Assembly: GCA_022747635.1 (NCBI GenBank)
Contig: JAKTNV010000027.1
Span: 3,358,501 to 3,422,500, forward strand
Direction of reading: 5' to 3'
Origin: Hetaerina americana
Taxonomy: Eukaryota; Arthropoda; Insecta; Odonata; Calopterygidae
Length of the DNA stretch: 64,000 nt
The position numbers were made by a program, and so were the translations under genes. Every line of letters starts with the position of its first letter. Position 1 is the stretch's first letter. The notes under the pieces were generated by a model. It searched no databases. It was given only the letters and a program-made list of their open reading frames with translations, and had not been told where the DNA came from. This document shows positions 1-10,445 of this stretch, in pieces.

Positions 1-960
1 TGACTTGTCGGAGAACCTCGTTGATGCGAAAGCCTCAATTCTAACGCGCCGTGTCCCGTTGAATCCGCAATTCCAACATTTTGAAACACAGCCCACGTCC
101 CTCCTCCCAAGACCCAATATAGTATGTACGTGCATATAGAGTCAGCCATCGGGCCAAACTGTGTGTTCCCCGAGCGAGAGAACTTCCTCTCTCAGGAGGA
201 GGATGATGGGCCGGGGAGTGGGGGGGGGAAGACGGGCGGGCACTTCATCTCTCTCAAGGGCCGTGGTGCATGAACACACGCACGCACGCACTCCGGCCTT
301 CTCCCGGCCACTTAGCCCCAACAGCTCAGCAGGCTAACTCCGCCTTTCGCAAATCCATCATCGCCAGGAGTCGTGTTCCTCGGCGATAATTATCCGGAGA
401 CAGCGTTCGCCCCGTAGAGGTCTCACTCCACGTCCGCCGGCCGCATTGTGAGACGCCATTTCGCCTGCGAATTGCTCATCGGAAACCGCATCTCGGAATG
501 ACTGTTTCGGGACATTAAAAAGTAGGTCTCTGTTCGTGGATTCCTGCCTTTCGATGTCTTCCATTTCTTACTCCGTCCAAACTTACGTCAATGGAAAATC
601 AAATTAATGAATTACTCGTTTAAAAAAACAGCGGAGATATTGAAAAATAAATGATTAAGAATTATGCGTAGTATATTAAGTGGCTTGTTAAATGTTATTG
701 TTAAATCTTAGTATTAGCTACACGTTACAAAGCGCGGAATTGACCGGTGTCGATGAAATATCGCCCACGCACCCATTCCGAATACCACTCCCACGCATCG
801 GTATTCACTCCCTTCGTATGCATTGCACTTTGCTTCCACTTTCACTGTACTCAGGAGTACTGCTGTTTCTTCCGAGGAAGACGGGGCTAAATAACGCGTG
901 AGTGTTCTTTTTACGTGTTATTCTATTGTTTGTTGCTGTCCAAGTTTTTTATACAACACT
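1..960. other. Unassigned stretch
   Basis: I see no gene or recognised repeat here. There is a purine-rich run with a G tract near 180-235 and a short CACG-type repeat near 270-290. Open frames are short and lack family similarity. Confidence 0.4.
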
Positions 961-961
961 T

Positions 962-1260
962 CCGTGTTACTTCGACGAAGTCATCTATTTATATATATTA
1001 CAATACACAGTAACACACAATATAGAAACAAAAAAAAGAAGAACGCTCACACGTTATTTCTTGATATTTCGACGGAAACAATCCGTCTTCATCTGAAGAT
1101 ATAGAAGTAATGACTGCTGGAATTGTTGAGGTGAGGGGTGCGAGAGAAAGGGAAGGGGGCCAGGGGAAGGGGAGAACGGGAGGCGAAGGAGGGATGAGAG
1201 GAATGGTTGGGGAGAGGAAAAGGAGAGGGAGGGGGTGGAATTGACACAAAATCGGAAAAT
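962..1260 (-). mobile_element. PLE-like 3' terminal fragment with stem-loop motif
   Basis: On the minus strand, 1100-1062 reads CAGATGA, then a stem (GACGGA/TCCGTC), then GAAA. It is followed by a T-rich stretch of about 100 bp and a TA-rich end near 980-1000. The same order (stem-loop between CTGANGA-like and GAAA boxes, T-rich spacer, TA tract) recurs many times in this window and occurs just 3' of the GIY-YIG-containing Penelope-like remnant at 49-50 kb. The pyrimidine-rich stretch at 1100-1215 (minus sense) resembles the spacer upstream of the motif in that element. Assignment to PLE is inference from this shared arrangement. Confidence 0.45.
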
Positions 1261-1526
1261 AGAACAACATGCTCACCGCAACTATTGCAACATACGAGAC
1301 CCAGGCTTCAACCTACAAAGTATTGATCAAGACCTCGCAAGTCAAAACAAAGGCCACGTACACCAAAACTCATGCGGAAAAACACAGTGTCCACCCCCCG
1401 ATATGCTTTGCTTCCACAAAGTAACAAATTTAGGCCACTCCCATCAGTGAACGACATTGAGGCCCGGATGCTGATAGGCCATACAGATGTAAATGAATGC
1501 CATTTCAAGAGTTTCTAATTCTATAG

Positions 1527-1563
1527 GGTTATCAGGGTTATTAGGGTTATCAGGTTATTAGGG

Positions 1564-1566
<3 letters not shown>
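1527..1566. repeat. GGGTTATYA minisatellite
   Basis: About four imperfect copies of a 9-bp unit (TTAGGGTTA / TCAGGGTTA) run directly into the following TA tract. The unit contains TTAGGG, not the usual insect telomeric TTAGG, so a telomere origin is not shown. Confidence 0.7.

Positions 1567-1630
<64 letters not shown>
1563..1630. repeat. (TA)n microsatellite
   Basis: An almost pure TA dinucleotide run of nearly 70 bp follows the GGGTTATYA repeats. Confidence 0.97.
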
Positions 1631-1632
<2 letters not shown>

Positions 1633-2655
1633 CGTGAACATCTGGCCTTAGTGATTGGTGGCGTTATTTACCGCCTGAGGGGTGGCTCAAAACGAATCCC
1701 TCTTGCAATGTCTCAACTGTAGCAGTGGAATAAGTACTCCTCGTCGATTACTTTCCATTTTTGGGTGAATCTTTAAATGTATAGTTCCTTGTGAATGTGA
1801 CCATCTTATCCTTAAATAGGCTTTATTTTTTATATCCTGCGATAATCAGTTCATATGTAAAGCAGGGTGTGTACGCATGGCTAACGGAGACCCTTCGGTA
1901 GATGTGTCGTTTAATCGCAGTGGTGACATGTCATTTCATCGAATGCGCGCCAACCATCCCAGGTTGATGACGTTTTAAGAGTCTTCCACGTGCCAGCGAA
2001 TGCCAAGTATGTGCCGTGTCACGGCATTCAAACAATCTTGAATGATTCACTCACTTCTCTGGCTGCACGCCAAAAGAATTTCATCAATGAAAAATCCATT
2101 TCGTTTTGAAAGTTGGCGAGATTAAGCTCTTGTTGAGGAGAGGGGGATGAAAACAATAAGCACTCATTTTTTAGCGCGAATATAATGTGCCATTTGGGAC
2201 TTGCAGCTACTCTATTGGTTTATGGCAACATATCCTGCAAAAGATAACCAACATTATAGTCATAATGTGCATGCGATGCAAGGAATTCGAACATTTAAGA
2301 GCGAAGCATTTTTGAGAGAAGATTATTCGCAATGGGAATCTAACAGAAGGTGATCCTGTACATCGAGGTGGATTAGAAGCCATCAGGAGTGTGAGGATAA
2401 TGGACAGAGAACAGAAGAAGGCATAATCCGAAATTTTCGTCGGCAAAAGCTCTTCCGAACTGAAGCCTAACGTCGGGGCATGTGGTCCCAGAGAGAGCAA
2501 CATCTTCCCTGCTGATTCGGACTATCATGAGTGACCACTTTCATGTTAAGTGAGTGCCACTTACAATTTCCAATGCGAATCTAAACCTCGCTCCATCATT
2601 CACACTACGATTTAAATTGTGTCATCAGGTCTTAATTCTACAAAGTACGCAGCAT
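1631..2655. other. Unassigned stretch
   Basis: No recognisable gene or repeat family. The open frames (for example 2207-2503 minus) show no family similarity that I can see. Confidence 0.4.
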
Positions 2656-2657
2656 AC

Positions 2658-2765
2658 TACATCTGCATAGTACTTTGCAGGCCGCTGCAGGGGCGTGTGG
2701 CTGGGGGTCACTCCCCGTAAAATAGAATAAAACCACATGGAAAACCAACATATTTATACAAACCT
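2658..2765 (-). mobile_element. Diverged CR1/L2-like LINE 3' end
   Basis: In plus orientation it reads a TACATCTGCAT tail, then the GGCCGCTGCAGGGGCGTGTGG hairpin region, then CCCGTAAAATAGAATAAAACC. This is the reverse complement of the 3' end shared by the LINE copies at 4132-5310 and 46465-47125. It is diverged and 5'-truncated. Confidence 0.65.
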
Positions 2766-2774
2766 ATCCCCTCG

Positions 2775-3245
2775 GAGGCGTATAAATTATTTCAAAAATT
2801 TTGTATAAACAATATCGGGAAATGTTTCGTAAAAATAATTTTTTTTCAGATATTACTACAAACGCCTCAAAACTCTTCAAAATAAATACTTTGAGCGTCG
2901 ACACCCGTGGTGGTGGCGTCCTTTGGGGGAGGGAGGTTTTCGCTTTCATAGAGAATAGGAAATAGTCGCCAGGTCTAGACAGTGAGGGGGTTGGGGAATC
3001 GTTGCGATGTCGTTGAAGAAGGTCTTCGCAAGCCGACACTCTCGACTCAGCTCTTCTTGGTCGTCCGTCCAAAGACCTTCGGGAGGACAAATTTAGCGCA
3101 GATATTTCGCATCGCCAAGTATTCAGTGATAATGGTGTGTTCATTGTCATCTTATTAATTCTAATACGATCTGAGATTATGCGCACACTTAACCGAAGAT
3201 CTGAATTCAGCACTACACGCAATGCACGTCAGGAAAATATTGGTA
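2775..3245 (-). mobile_element. Internally deleted mariner, copy 1
   Basis: The minus-strand translation gives mariner helix-turn-helix sequence (VLNSDLRLSVRIISDRI) and then a stretch ending in VSACEDLLQR. A neighbouring frame continues directly into an ATIPQPP-like segment, which in mariner follows the second catalytic aspartate. The middle of the transposase, with the first two aspartates of the DDD triad, is therefore missing. Copies at 16905-17474 and 41500-42065 have the same junction, so this looks like one deletion derivative that spread using transposase supplied in trans. Terminal inverted repeats were not resolved, so the ends are approximate. Confidence 0.7.
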
Positions 3246-3967
3246 TGGGTAATTTTAATAGAAACCTTGTACGGGAAGATACCGTGATAAAAACATGACA
3301 ATTAGTTTTGCCTTTTAACATCAATGTGCAGTGCTATTTCGGTGAGGAACTAAAAAGGAGGCAAATATAAGGTAATCAGAGCACTCTAGTATCTCACAAT
3401 TCGATAGGAGTTACGTGAATGAATGATATTATGTTCTGCGTACTCGCGTACCTTCGAAGAAGCATATTCGGTTCACATAAGGAAATGAAAAAAGAAATAA
3501 TTGCCGTAATGAGGTCATCGAACTTGATGATGCACCAATCCTTCGAGGGCAGGTCCCCATCTCCCCCCGTTGCGTAGTAGCACCGCGCATCGCATGGAGG
3601 ACTCCTGCATCCCCACTCACCACTTCTCCCCGGCCAGCATGTCACCCGACCCCCCGGCATCCCCCGAACCCGCTCTCTTGACCCCCTCCTGATATCAACC
3701 TGCAACACCACCCTCGTCTCCACCACCAACCACACCGCGCACCAACCACTTGGCGTTAATCAATTGAGATTAATTGTAAAGAATGTTTATTTTCCGAAGT
3801 CATGTCACACCTGTTCAAAAAAAAAGACGCGGACGATGAGCGGAGGCGGGATGAGATATAGGGCAGCATTTGCACACGACTTACATTCTCTTAAGCCGGC
3901 TACGTTTCACTTCAAATAGTCTCTCGAAAACATATTGGTCACATTTGTACTCTGGCCATTCTCCCGA
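3246..3967. other. Unassigned stretch
   Basis: No recognised gene. The 3540-3740 part is C-rich and gives a long open frame on the minus strand only because stops are rare in such sequence. Confidence 0.4.
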
Positions 3968-4131
3968 CATGTACATCTACATAATACCCCGCAAGCCGCC
4001 GCAAGGGCGTGTGGCGGGGGGTGTTAGGTCACCAACCGTAAAAGAAAAATACCACATACAAAACAACAACGTGGAAAATGACACCCACAGCTGCGCACAC
4101 ACTCATGCAAAAATCCCTTCATCCAACACTC
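3968..4131 (-). mobile_element. CR1/L2-like LINE 3' end (short copy)
   Basis: This is a severely 5'-truncated copy. The plus strand shows TACATCTACATAATACCCC, the conserved GC-rich hairpin and GGTGTTAGGTCACC. It lies head to tail with the next copy, whose tail repeats (CATCTACATCTACATCTAC) begin at about 4131. Confidence 0.85.
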
Positions 4132-5312
4132 ATCTACATCTACATCTACTTAATACCCCGCAAGCCGCCGCAAGGGCGTGTGGCGGGGGGTGTTAGGACA
4201 CCACCCGTAATTTAGAAAAGAAAAAGAAAAAAAAACGCATGCAATAACGACAAAATCATATATCCAAAAAAAAAACATGGCATACATTCATGCATGAACA
4301 CTTACACCCCACACACATGCAAACACTCAATCTACATCTTACATACACATGCACCTGAAAGTATACCTACAGCTTTGCAGTGTTTAACTTTGCTCCGACT
4401 TGTAAATTCAATGTTTTCAATATTTCTAAAGTGACTTCGGTTTCTTACTACTATGATTTCTGATTGTTCGGGGAAAGAATGAGTATTTGTACCTATCTGT
4501 CCTGGACTCTATCTCCCTTAGTTTATCTTTGTGGTCTGATCTACCTACCTAAGTAGTGTGGGGCCATTATAATTCCTTCAGTGTCATAGTTAAACTCGTT
4601 TGTTCTGAACCTTTCTAAAAGTCTAAGCCTCGCTTGTTCTCTCCGCACTTCAAGTGGTTCCCAGCCTAAATCCCCTAAGAGACCTGTCACACTTGTGTTC
4701 TTATCATAACAATTTTTAACGAATCTAGCGGATTTTTTCTGGACTTTATCTAATTCTTTTTGCCAAATTTTCTCCCAAGGATCCCAAATACTTGCGGCAT
4801 ATTCCAAATGAGGTCTAACTAGAGCAAAATAACACCTCTCTTTAAATCTAACAGTTTCAGGCTTAACTTGGTGGAATTCTTTCATGGTGAGGTGAAAGAA
4901 AGAGAAAAAACAACTTTGCACTTCCACACACTTTTTTAATATAACACGACCATGGTTTCGATGCTGCGCATCATCTTCAGGTCCCTGAAGATGATGCGCA
5001 GCATCGAAACCATGGTCGTGTTATATTAAAAAAGTGTGTGGAAGTGCAAAGTTGTTTTTTCTCTTTCTTTCACCTCACCTCTCTTTAACTTTTTCATTAC
5101 ATTTCCCCACCACCCGTTTTATGAAGCCAAGTTTCTTTAAAGCTGATCCGCATATTGTCCTGATATGTGCTCCCCATGAAAGGCGTGGTGTTAGAACAAC
5201 CCCCAAATATTTAACTTGATTTGCCGTAGTCAATACTGAACCCTCTATTTTGTAGTTTATATCCTGTTCCTCGCTTCCTTTATTCCAAAATTTCAAAACT
5301 GCAAACATATAT
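4132..5312 (-). mobile_element. CR1/L2-like LINE, C-terminal RT region and 3'UTR
   Basis: Non-LTR retrotransposon fragment read on the minus strand. From 5' to 3' it holds YLGVVLTPRLSWGAHIR (near 5200), KLGFIKRVVGKCNEK, then, after an insertion, FALVRPHLEYAASIWDP (near 4800), SVTGLLGDLGWEPLEVRR and a stop. A 3'UTR of about 430 bp follows, ending in the GC-rich hairpin and short TAGATG-like tail repeats at 4132. This C-terminal block is typical of CR1/L2/jockey-type reverse transcriptases. The endonuclease and catalytic RT core are missing, so the copy is 5'-truncated and dead. The reading frame is split by the 232-bp insertion at 4846-5077. A second copy with the same coding end and 3'UTR lies at 46465-47125. 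Confidence 0.88.
4846..5077. mobile_element. Foldback insertion inside LINE, 11-bp target duplication
   Basis: The LINE frame is interrupted by 232 bp flanked by the direct repeat CCTCTCTTTAA (4835-4845 and 5078-5088). Most of the insert is an almost perfect palindrome, 4886-5079, centred at 4982.5. Each arm contains CTGAAGATGATGCGCAGCAT followed by CGAAACCATGGTCG and a T/A-rich spacer. This matches the PLE-like stem-loop class found elsewhere in the window. A unique 40-bp end (4846-4885) lies outside the palindrome. The duplication shows it arrived as one insertion event. Confidence 0.85.
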
Positions 5313-5319
5313 GCCGCAA

Positions 5320-5635
5320 AACAACAAAAAACTGCACCCCAGGATGCAGCACGAAAGCCATCCCACAACACGCAAGCCAGGACACAACAAGCAAGAATGT
5401 GAAACATCACTACCACATGAACATGCCCCACAAAACACTCTACCCCCCGAAGAGACTGTAAAAGTCAGGGAATGCAACCCAACATTGCAGGTAGCAGGAA
5501 TTTCCCCCCGCGGAGAGGGACGAGGGATTGAAAGGGAGACTTAAAAACAGATGAACAGAACACGAATGAGGTAATTCGGAAAGAATGGGTTATTATAACA
5601 AAACACACAACGTTAGTGGAAGAGCATGCATTTGC
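5320..5635. other. Unassigned stretch
   Basis: A-rich and CA-rich sequence with no recognised gene or repeat. Confidence 0.4.
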
Positions 5636-5965
5636 AAAATACCCCCCAAGCCGCCGCGAGGGCGTGTGGCGAAGGGTGTTAATTCACGGCACGTAAAAGA
5701 GAATAAAACCAGTTGCAAAGCCGAAAAATTCATGCAAATCTACTCGCATAGAGAAGCGAATGCGATATTCATGCAGAAACCATTTTCACTTGCTCTCGTG
5801 CAAATACGTATACTATCAACAAACATACACATACACTTACACCTACGAATGTACTACATGTCTACGCATCGTTTAAATTTGTCCTGCATTGTAAATTGAA
5901 ACTCTTTGTTATTTTTCTATTTATTGACTTTGGTTTCTTGCTGCTGTTATGATTAAATTGACGTC
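5636..5965 (-). mobile_element. CR1/L2-like LINE 3'UTR copy
   Basis: Starts at the 3' terminus (AATACCCCCCAAGCCGCCG) and carries the family 3'UTR (TCATGCAAATCTAC, ATGCAGAAACC, TTTGTCCTGCATTGTAA) but no coding sequence. It lacks clear tail repeats. It is 5'-truncated within the 3'UTR. Confidence 0.8.
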
Positions 5966-6699
5966 TGTTTATGAGTGACGTCTGAGGTCATATTTCTATA
6001 AACTGGCTCAACCCTAGCGTCTTAAATCAATTACAATTTGCATGCTGAAGTGTGGGGGTCGTCGGAACGTGGAGACTTGGAAGGGGGGATGAGGGGAAGG
6101 AGGGGGGGGGAAGAGAAAGTGAAGGGGGAGGGGGGGGCGCGCTGTGGTGTTGCTACTATTAGCCGAAGTGCGTTATTTGCGAAGTGCTCGCATTGTTTTA
6201 TTGTTGTGGGTCTCGTGATCGAAGACGCTGCTGCCCGTGTTCCCTCCGGGGGAGTGGGGGGGGCGGACGAAGGGGGGAGGAAGAAAAGGGAAAAGGGTCC
6301 CGTCCCTTGGATCCCATGGCACTTCAAACATTGAGGAGGGAGCTACCCGATGGTAATTCCTTAGGGGTGACGGCCCCCGTCACCGGGCACAAATATTTGC
6401 CCCCGCCCTTCCCGCCGGGTACGTCTGCCTGACGGAAGGAAGGGAAGCAAATTGACGTAAATCTTGAGGAGAAAAAAAATGGCCTCCTCCCAAATTCCCA
6501 AAATAAAATTAACTTCAATCGAAAAAAGAACAAATATTTCAACTTCAGTAATTTATAATGTCGTTTCAACATAATGTCTCAATTTCAGGCATTCCCGATT
6601 TCTTTTTCTGAGTTAAACATGCATGTACCTTCATTATGATCAAGATATTAGGCCAGAAAGTTAAGATATGACTTTGATGTGGGTATCAAATTAGAGTTG
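5966..6699. other. Unassigned, with purine-rich G tracts
   Basis: Region 6040-6300 is strongly G/A-rich on the plus strand with several runs of six or more G. Long open frames there on both strands are compositional. No gene recognised. Confidence 0.4.
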
Positions 6700-7207
6700 T
6701 TAAGACCCTTTCCGCGTCACCGCATGTGACCGCGTTTAATGAATGTAGTGCTCGTTACTGTATTGGTTTTCTTGCTTTGTTTGCTTCCAAGCTTCTCTTT
6801 CCATCCCTCGTCTCTCTCTCTCTCCGTGGTGGGCTAGCCGTCCGCTGCCTGCCCCTTGCAGTGTATCACGTTCCCTCCCTGTGACTCTTTAGGGGAGGGG
6901 ACCATGATTTGCATGTCCATGTAATGGTAGAACTTCCCCTTTTTACTTTTCAATTCTGATTTGCCAAGTTATTAGATACAGTTTTACTACATTCTAAGGT
7001 CCATGTGTATGTTAGTTGATAGTAGATGTATTTGCATGTGTGTAAGTTTAAAAGATTTTTGCATGAATGCATACGCCACTGTGGTGGTAGGTTTGCATAA
7101 ATATGTTGGTTTGCTAGTAGTTTTATTCTCTTTTGCGGATGTTGACCTAACACCCCCCACCACACGCTATTGCGGTGGCTTGCGGGGTATTTTGTAAATG
7201 TACATGT
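6700..7207 (+). mobile_element. Composite repeat with LINE-type 3' end, copy 1
   Basis: About 500 bp. The 5' half (CCTTTCCGCGTCACCGCATG, GTAGTGCTCGTTACTGTATTGG, TTTGTTTGCTTCC) is unrelated to the LINE at 46465-47125. From CATGTGTATGTTAGTTG onward (about 7005) it follows that LINE's 3'UTR and ends in the same hairpin and TGTAAATGTACATGTA-like tail. A second copy lies at 20446-20945, and a fragment of the head alone at 14940-15046. It may be a LINE subfamily with a different 3'UTR or a SINE that borrowed the LINE tail. I see no clear Pol III promoter boxes. Confidence 0.7.
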
Positions 7208-7250
7208 ATTCAATTGTTCCCGAGTCAACTTCGTGGAAATTCATGTTACT

Positions 7251-7680
7251 GAAATGAGGAATACAATGCATCTTTCCGCTGTCCTTTATTCACGTACATC
7301 TACATCTACATCAATACCCTGCAAGCCACCAAAAAGGTGTGTTGCAGGGGGAATGTGTTGGCAGATCTATACTCTTGTCGATGAATGGAAGGAAAGGATA
7401 GGATAGGGGATTGCGGGGTTTCTGGTGGGAGGGAAGGAGCCTGATTACAACTCAGTTGTAGAAGAAAAGCTGTAGTTAGGCAGTTGATTTGTAGCAAGTC
7501 ACTGTTTTAGCCCAATTTACTGCAAGAATGCTCCTTCACAGTACACACAGATCACGTACAACCAGTTTCAACGCTCAAGCGTCATCATCAGGTACAAATC
7601 AATCAAGTCGCAGTCCATTTATGTACCATTCATGTGCGTGAATAAAGGACAGTCGAAAGATACATTTTATTCTTCATTTA
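7251..7680. repeat. Inverted-repeat-bounded unit of about 430 bp
   Basis: Positions 7251-7299 and 7632-7680 are inverted copies of each other with few mismatches; the shared core is CTGTCCTTTATTCACG on one side and its complement on the other. The interior holds a diverged LINE-like 3' end (7297-7360, TACATCTACATCTACATC then CCCTGCAAGCCACC) and a PLE-like stem-loop (7576-7600, minus: CTGATGA, stem, TGAAAC). Confidence 0.65.
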
Positions 7681-7689
7681 ATGTACATG

Positions 7690-8219
7690 TATCTTTGGTC
7701 CGAACAATAGATAGCGATATATATTCGAGGGCCATTTGGGTTATTTGAATCAAATAAGGCCTTATAGATACACACGAGGAATATCTCTGCGGGATTATTT
7801 TAAAGGGTAAGGAAGACGTTAAATAACATTTTTTTATTAACTAATCGGTGAAATTTGTGTGGAAGGAATTCGGTCGGAAGATATACTCGGATCAGTGTCA
7901 GCTTCCATTCCAAGAAAAAGACACGGTAATATGTGAAGGCTATAGAACAATTCTTGCGTGATTTCGCACGTGGCAAAAAAGGTGGCACTTAGGATCTTCA
8001 ATAAGTGGATGTAGAGCAGGGGACATGATTCAATGGGGTAAGATCAGATTCAGAAAGGGGTAAGGCACGCCTGTTTCCATAGCAATGATGAGGTCAATAA
8101 TAGATGGTAACATCTAATCCAATCAGGATGTATTTTTTCTCAAATTATTAGGATATTGATGGAGAAAATTGCCTGGAATCACTGTATACTATACTATAAT
8201 TGGCTAGAATTTACTGCAT
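7690..8219. other. Unassigned stretch
   Basis: A+T-rich DNA with no recognised gene or repeat. Confidence 0.4.
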
Positions 8220-8660
8220 AATATAGGAATGGATTGGAGGGAAAGGAGGCTGAACCGCAAGCTTTACATGTCTCAAGACTGCTCAGGTGCGAGTGGGGAC
8301 GGTGAGTCCGGATGGGCGGTGTTAGGAAGAGGTGTAAGGCAAGGGTTGTCCATTATCACCGGTGCTGTTCAACGCATATATGGGGAAAATGATCAAAGAG
8401 GCATGGGGAGAACTGGCGTTAGGAATGATAGTTGAAGAAGAATTCGTTAAATCATTTAGGTTTGCTGATGACCAAGCTTTAGTTTGCCAGTCAGCCAAGG
8501 GGTTGCAAGCATTGCTGAGTGAATTGGAAATTCAGTGCGATATATATCTGGGATGAGAATCAATATAAATAAAACAAACGTTATTCGGGTATAATCGTTA
8601 CGATAAGTAAGAGCTGAAGACTAAACGAAACAAAAATATTGAGGTTACAAAAATTGAGGA
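8220..8660 (+). mobile_element. RTE-type LINE fragment (RT core), degraded
   Basis: The plus-strand translation in shifting frames matches the RTE copy at 29-32 kb: DWRERRLNRKLYMSQ, GRGVRQG, FRFADDQALVCQSAKGLQAL and LSELEIQCD. It includes the FADD catalytic box but has several frameshifts and stops. Both element ends are missing. Confidence 0.85.
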
Positions 8661-9825
8661 ATGCTAATTCAAAGGATCAGCATTGGGCGGCAAAAGTAAA
8701 AAAGGTATTCTTAAATTGCAATCTATAAGGAACAAAAAGGTCAAAGTATTCGGTGAATGAGAAGGAGAATCTCTTCCGGTTGAAGAAGTTCGCTACTTAA
8801 GAACATCACTTTTTTATTGGAGACTTCGTCTGCCGACTGTAAAGGGTCTCCAAGCTCCTGAAAGGCTGTGGAATTCTTGGGAAACCTTAGGCAAAGAGGA
8901 ATTACTCTATCCCTTTGTGGATGTCACCCATGTATTCTGTACTGTTGAAGAGTATTGCTACAGGTTAAGGACATCCCGGGGATATTTGAGGGGGCGGTGC
9001 GTGAGCACCAAAGGTTTTGTCTCGTGTATTTTACGCTTCACAGCTTGGATTCTATTGCACTTGGTCATAGTTTCTCGCAGCTAATTTAATCAATGTGATT
9101 TCAATGCTTCCCGATGAAACAATAGGCTTCGCACTGGGCACGAGTTAGCCTTGTCCCTGTAATTCAGAATTCCTGATACTTGGAGAATGTGTTCCTTCGT
9201 CCGGTGTTCTATTGGCCGACAGTTGAGAGCATCACTGTTGATGGGTTGCGTTCGCGCCCTGGGCTTCGCCAAGTGCCCTTGTGGATCAACGAGGTTAGCG
9301 GGAAGAGCCAGGGTGACTCGCCGTCATGTTCGTTGCAACAATAGATGACATATATTGTTTTCATTTATCCTTGAGTGAGAAATAGTCTCACGGCCCAGAT
9401 CCGTTATCCTCGAGAAGATTTTGGGGTTGATCCGACGATCCTGCCTGAGGCGAACACTGCAATCGTTTCGCTAATGGGATGGTCAAATGTGGCTTAAAGA
9501 GCGGATTTCAGGGAGTACTTGTGTTTTATTTAGATGCAAAATCTCAGCTACGTATTTTGGGGTTAATTAATGTAAAGATCCGTTCATAAACTCTCGATAA
9601 ATATTTGCTATTTCTACGTACGCTGTTTCATTATTGAATTGAAATGTATCAGTAAAAGGTGAGTTATATTTCCTTAGAAGCGCATAAATTTCCTTTCCTT
9701 CCTAAAAATCCTAATTGACACTTGGCAATTAGAATTAAGCTTAAAAAGGGGCGTTGTGATGATTTTGTGGAAAAATAGCGATTTCCTCCCGAACGCCCGC
9801 TGCATCGGGAACACCGAAATGAAAC
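8661..9825. other. Unassigned stretch
   Basis: No recognised gene or repeat. Confidence 0.4.
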
Positions 9826-9829
9826 GCGT

Positions 9830-10445
9830 AGACCCAATTAAATATCTAGGCATTACCCTCACTCATGATCTCTCCTTTGTGACGCACACGGGGAAAACGT
9901 GGGCAAGCTAACAAAACATTAGGATTTATTTGAAGAGTGCAGGGTAATTGTGATGAAAACACCAAAGAGCAATGTTATCTTTCGCTGGTCAGGCCTCATT
10001 TAGAATATGCTGCCAGTACGTGGGATCCTCAAGAAGCCGTATTGGATTGCGTGCAGCGTAGAAGAGATTGTTGTGAGAAACTAAGGAGCGTATCCAATAG
10101 ATTAGAGGAGCTAGGCTGGGAATCACTCAATAGAGCGAAGGTTAAATTACAGATTGAAGCTCTTGCATTAATTGGGAGGAAGTCTCTTTAGCAGTGGTGT
10201 TGAATATGTATTATCACCCCCTCTTACTACAGTAAGAGAGATCACGCCTATGAAATTAGAGAAATTAAGTGTAGAACAGACATATTTTAGATGCCATTCT
10301 TTTCCACGAACGATAAGGGGTCAGAATGACATTGTCCGATCGCGAAAGGGGTCAAATTAGTCTGTTTTGTATTCACCCCCTGCCATACACCATAGCATTA
10401 GCTTGCATGGCACTACGTTAATCTTAATCTAATATAATCTATTTT
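9830..10445 (+). mobile_element. Non-LTR LINE C-terminal fragment (another family)
   Basis: Frames on the plus strand give VDPIKYLGITLTHDLSF, then YLSLVRPHLEYAASTWDP (9970-10030), then LEELGWESLNRAK, and downstream a degenerate FPRTIRGQND. This order is the usual C-terminus of CR1/L2/jockey-like reverse transcriptases. The 3' part (10313-10445, GATAAGGGGTCAGAATGACA onwards) recurs at 34838-34990. It is broken by several stops and frameshifts. Confidence 0.8.

Noticed and set aside
3968..4260. CRISPR-like or tandem satellite array, because similar GC-rich blocks repeat
   Set aside because: The blocks are dispersed 3' ends of a LINE in both orientations with LINE 3'UTR attached, not a regular array; the genome is eukaryotic.
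4541..4927. Stand-alone host protein with FALVRPHLEYAASIWDP
   Set aside because: This is the C-terminal block of a non-LTR reverse transcriptase, repeated at 46465 and 54662 with the same 3'UTR.
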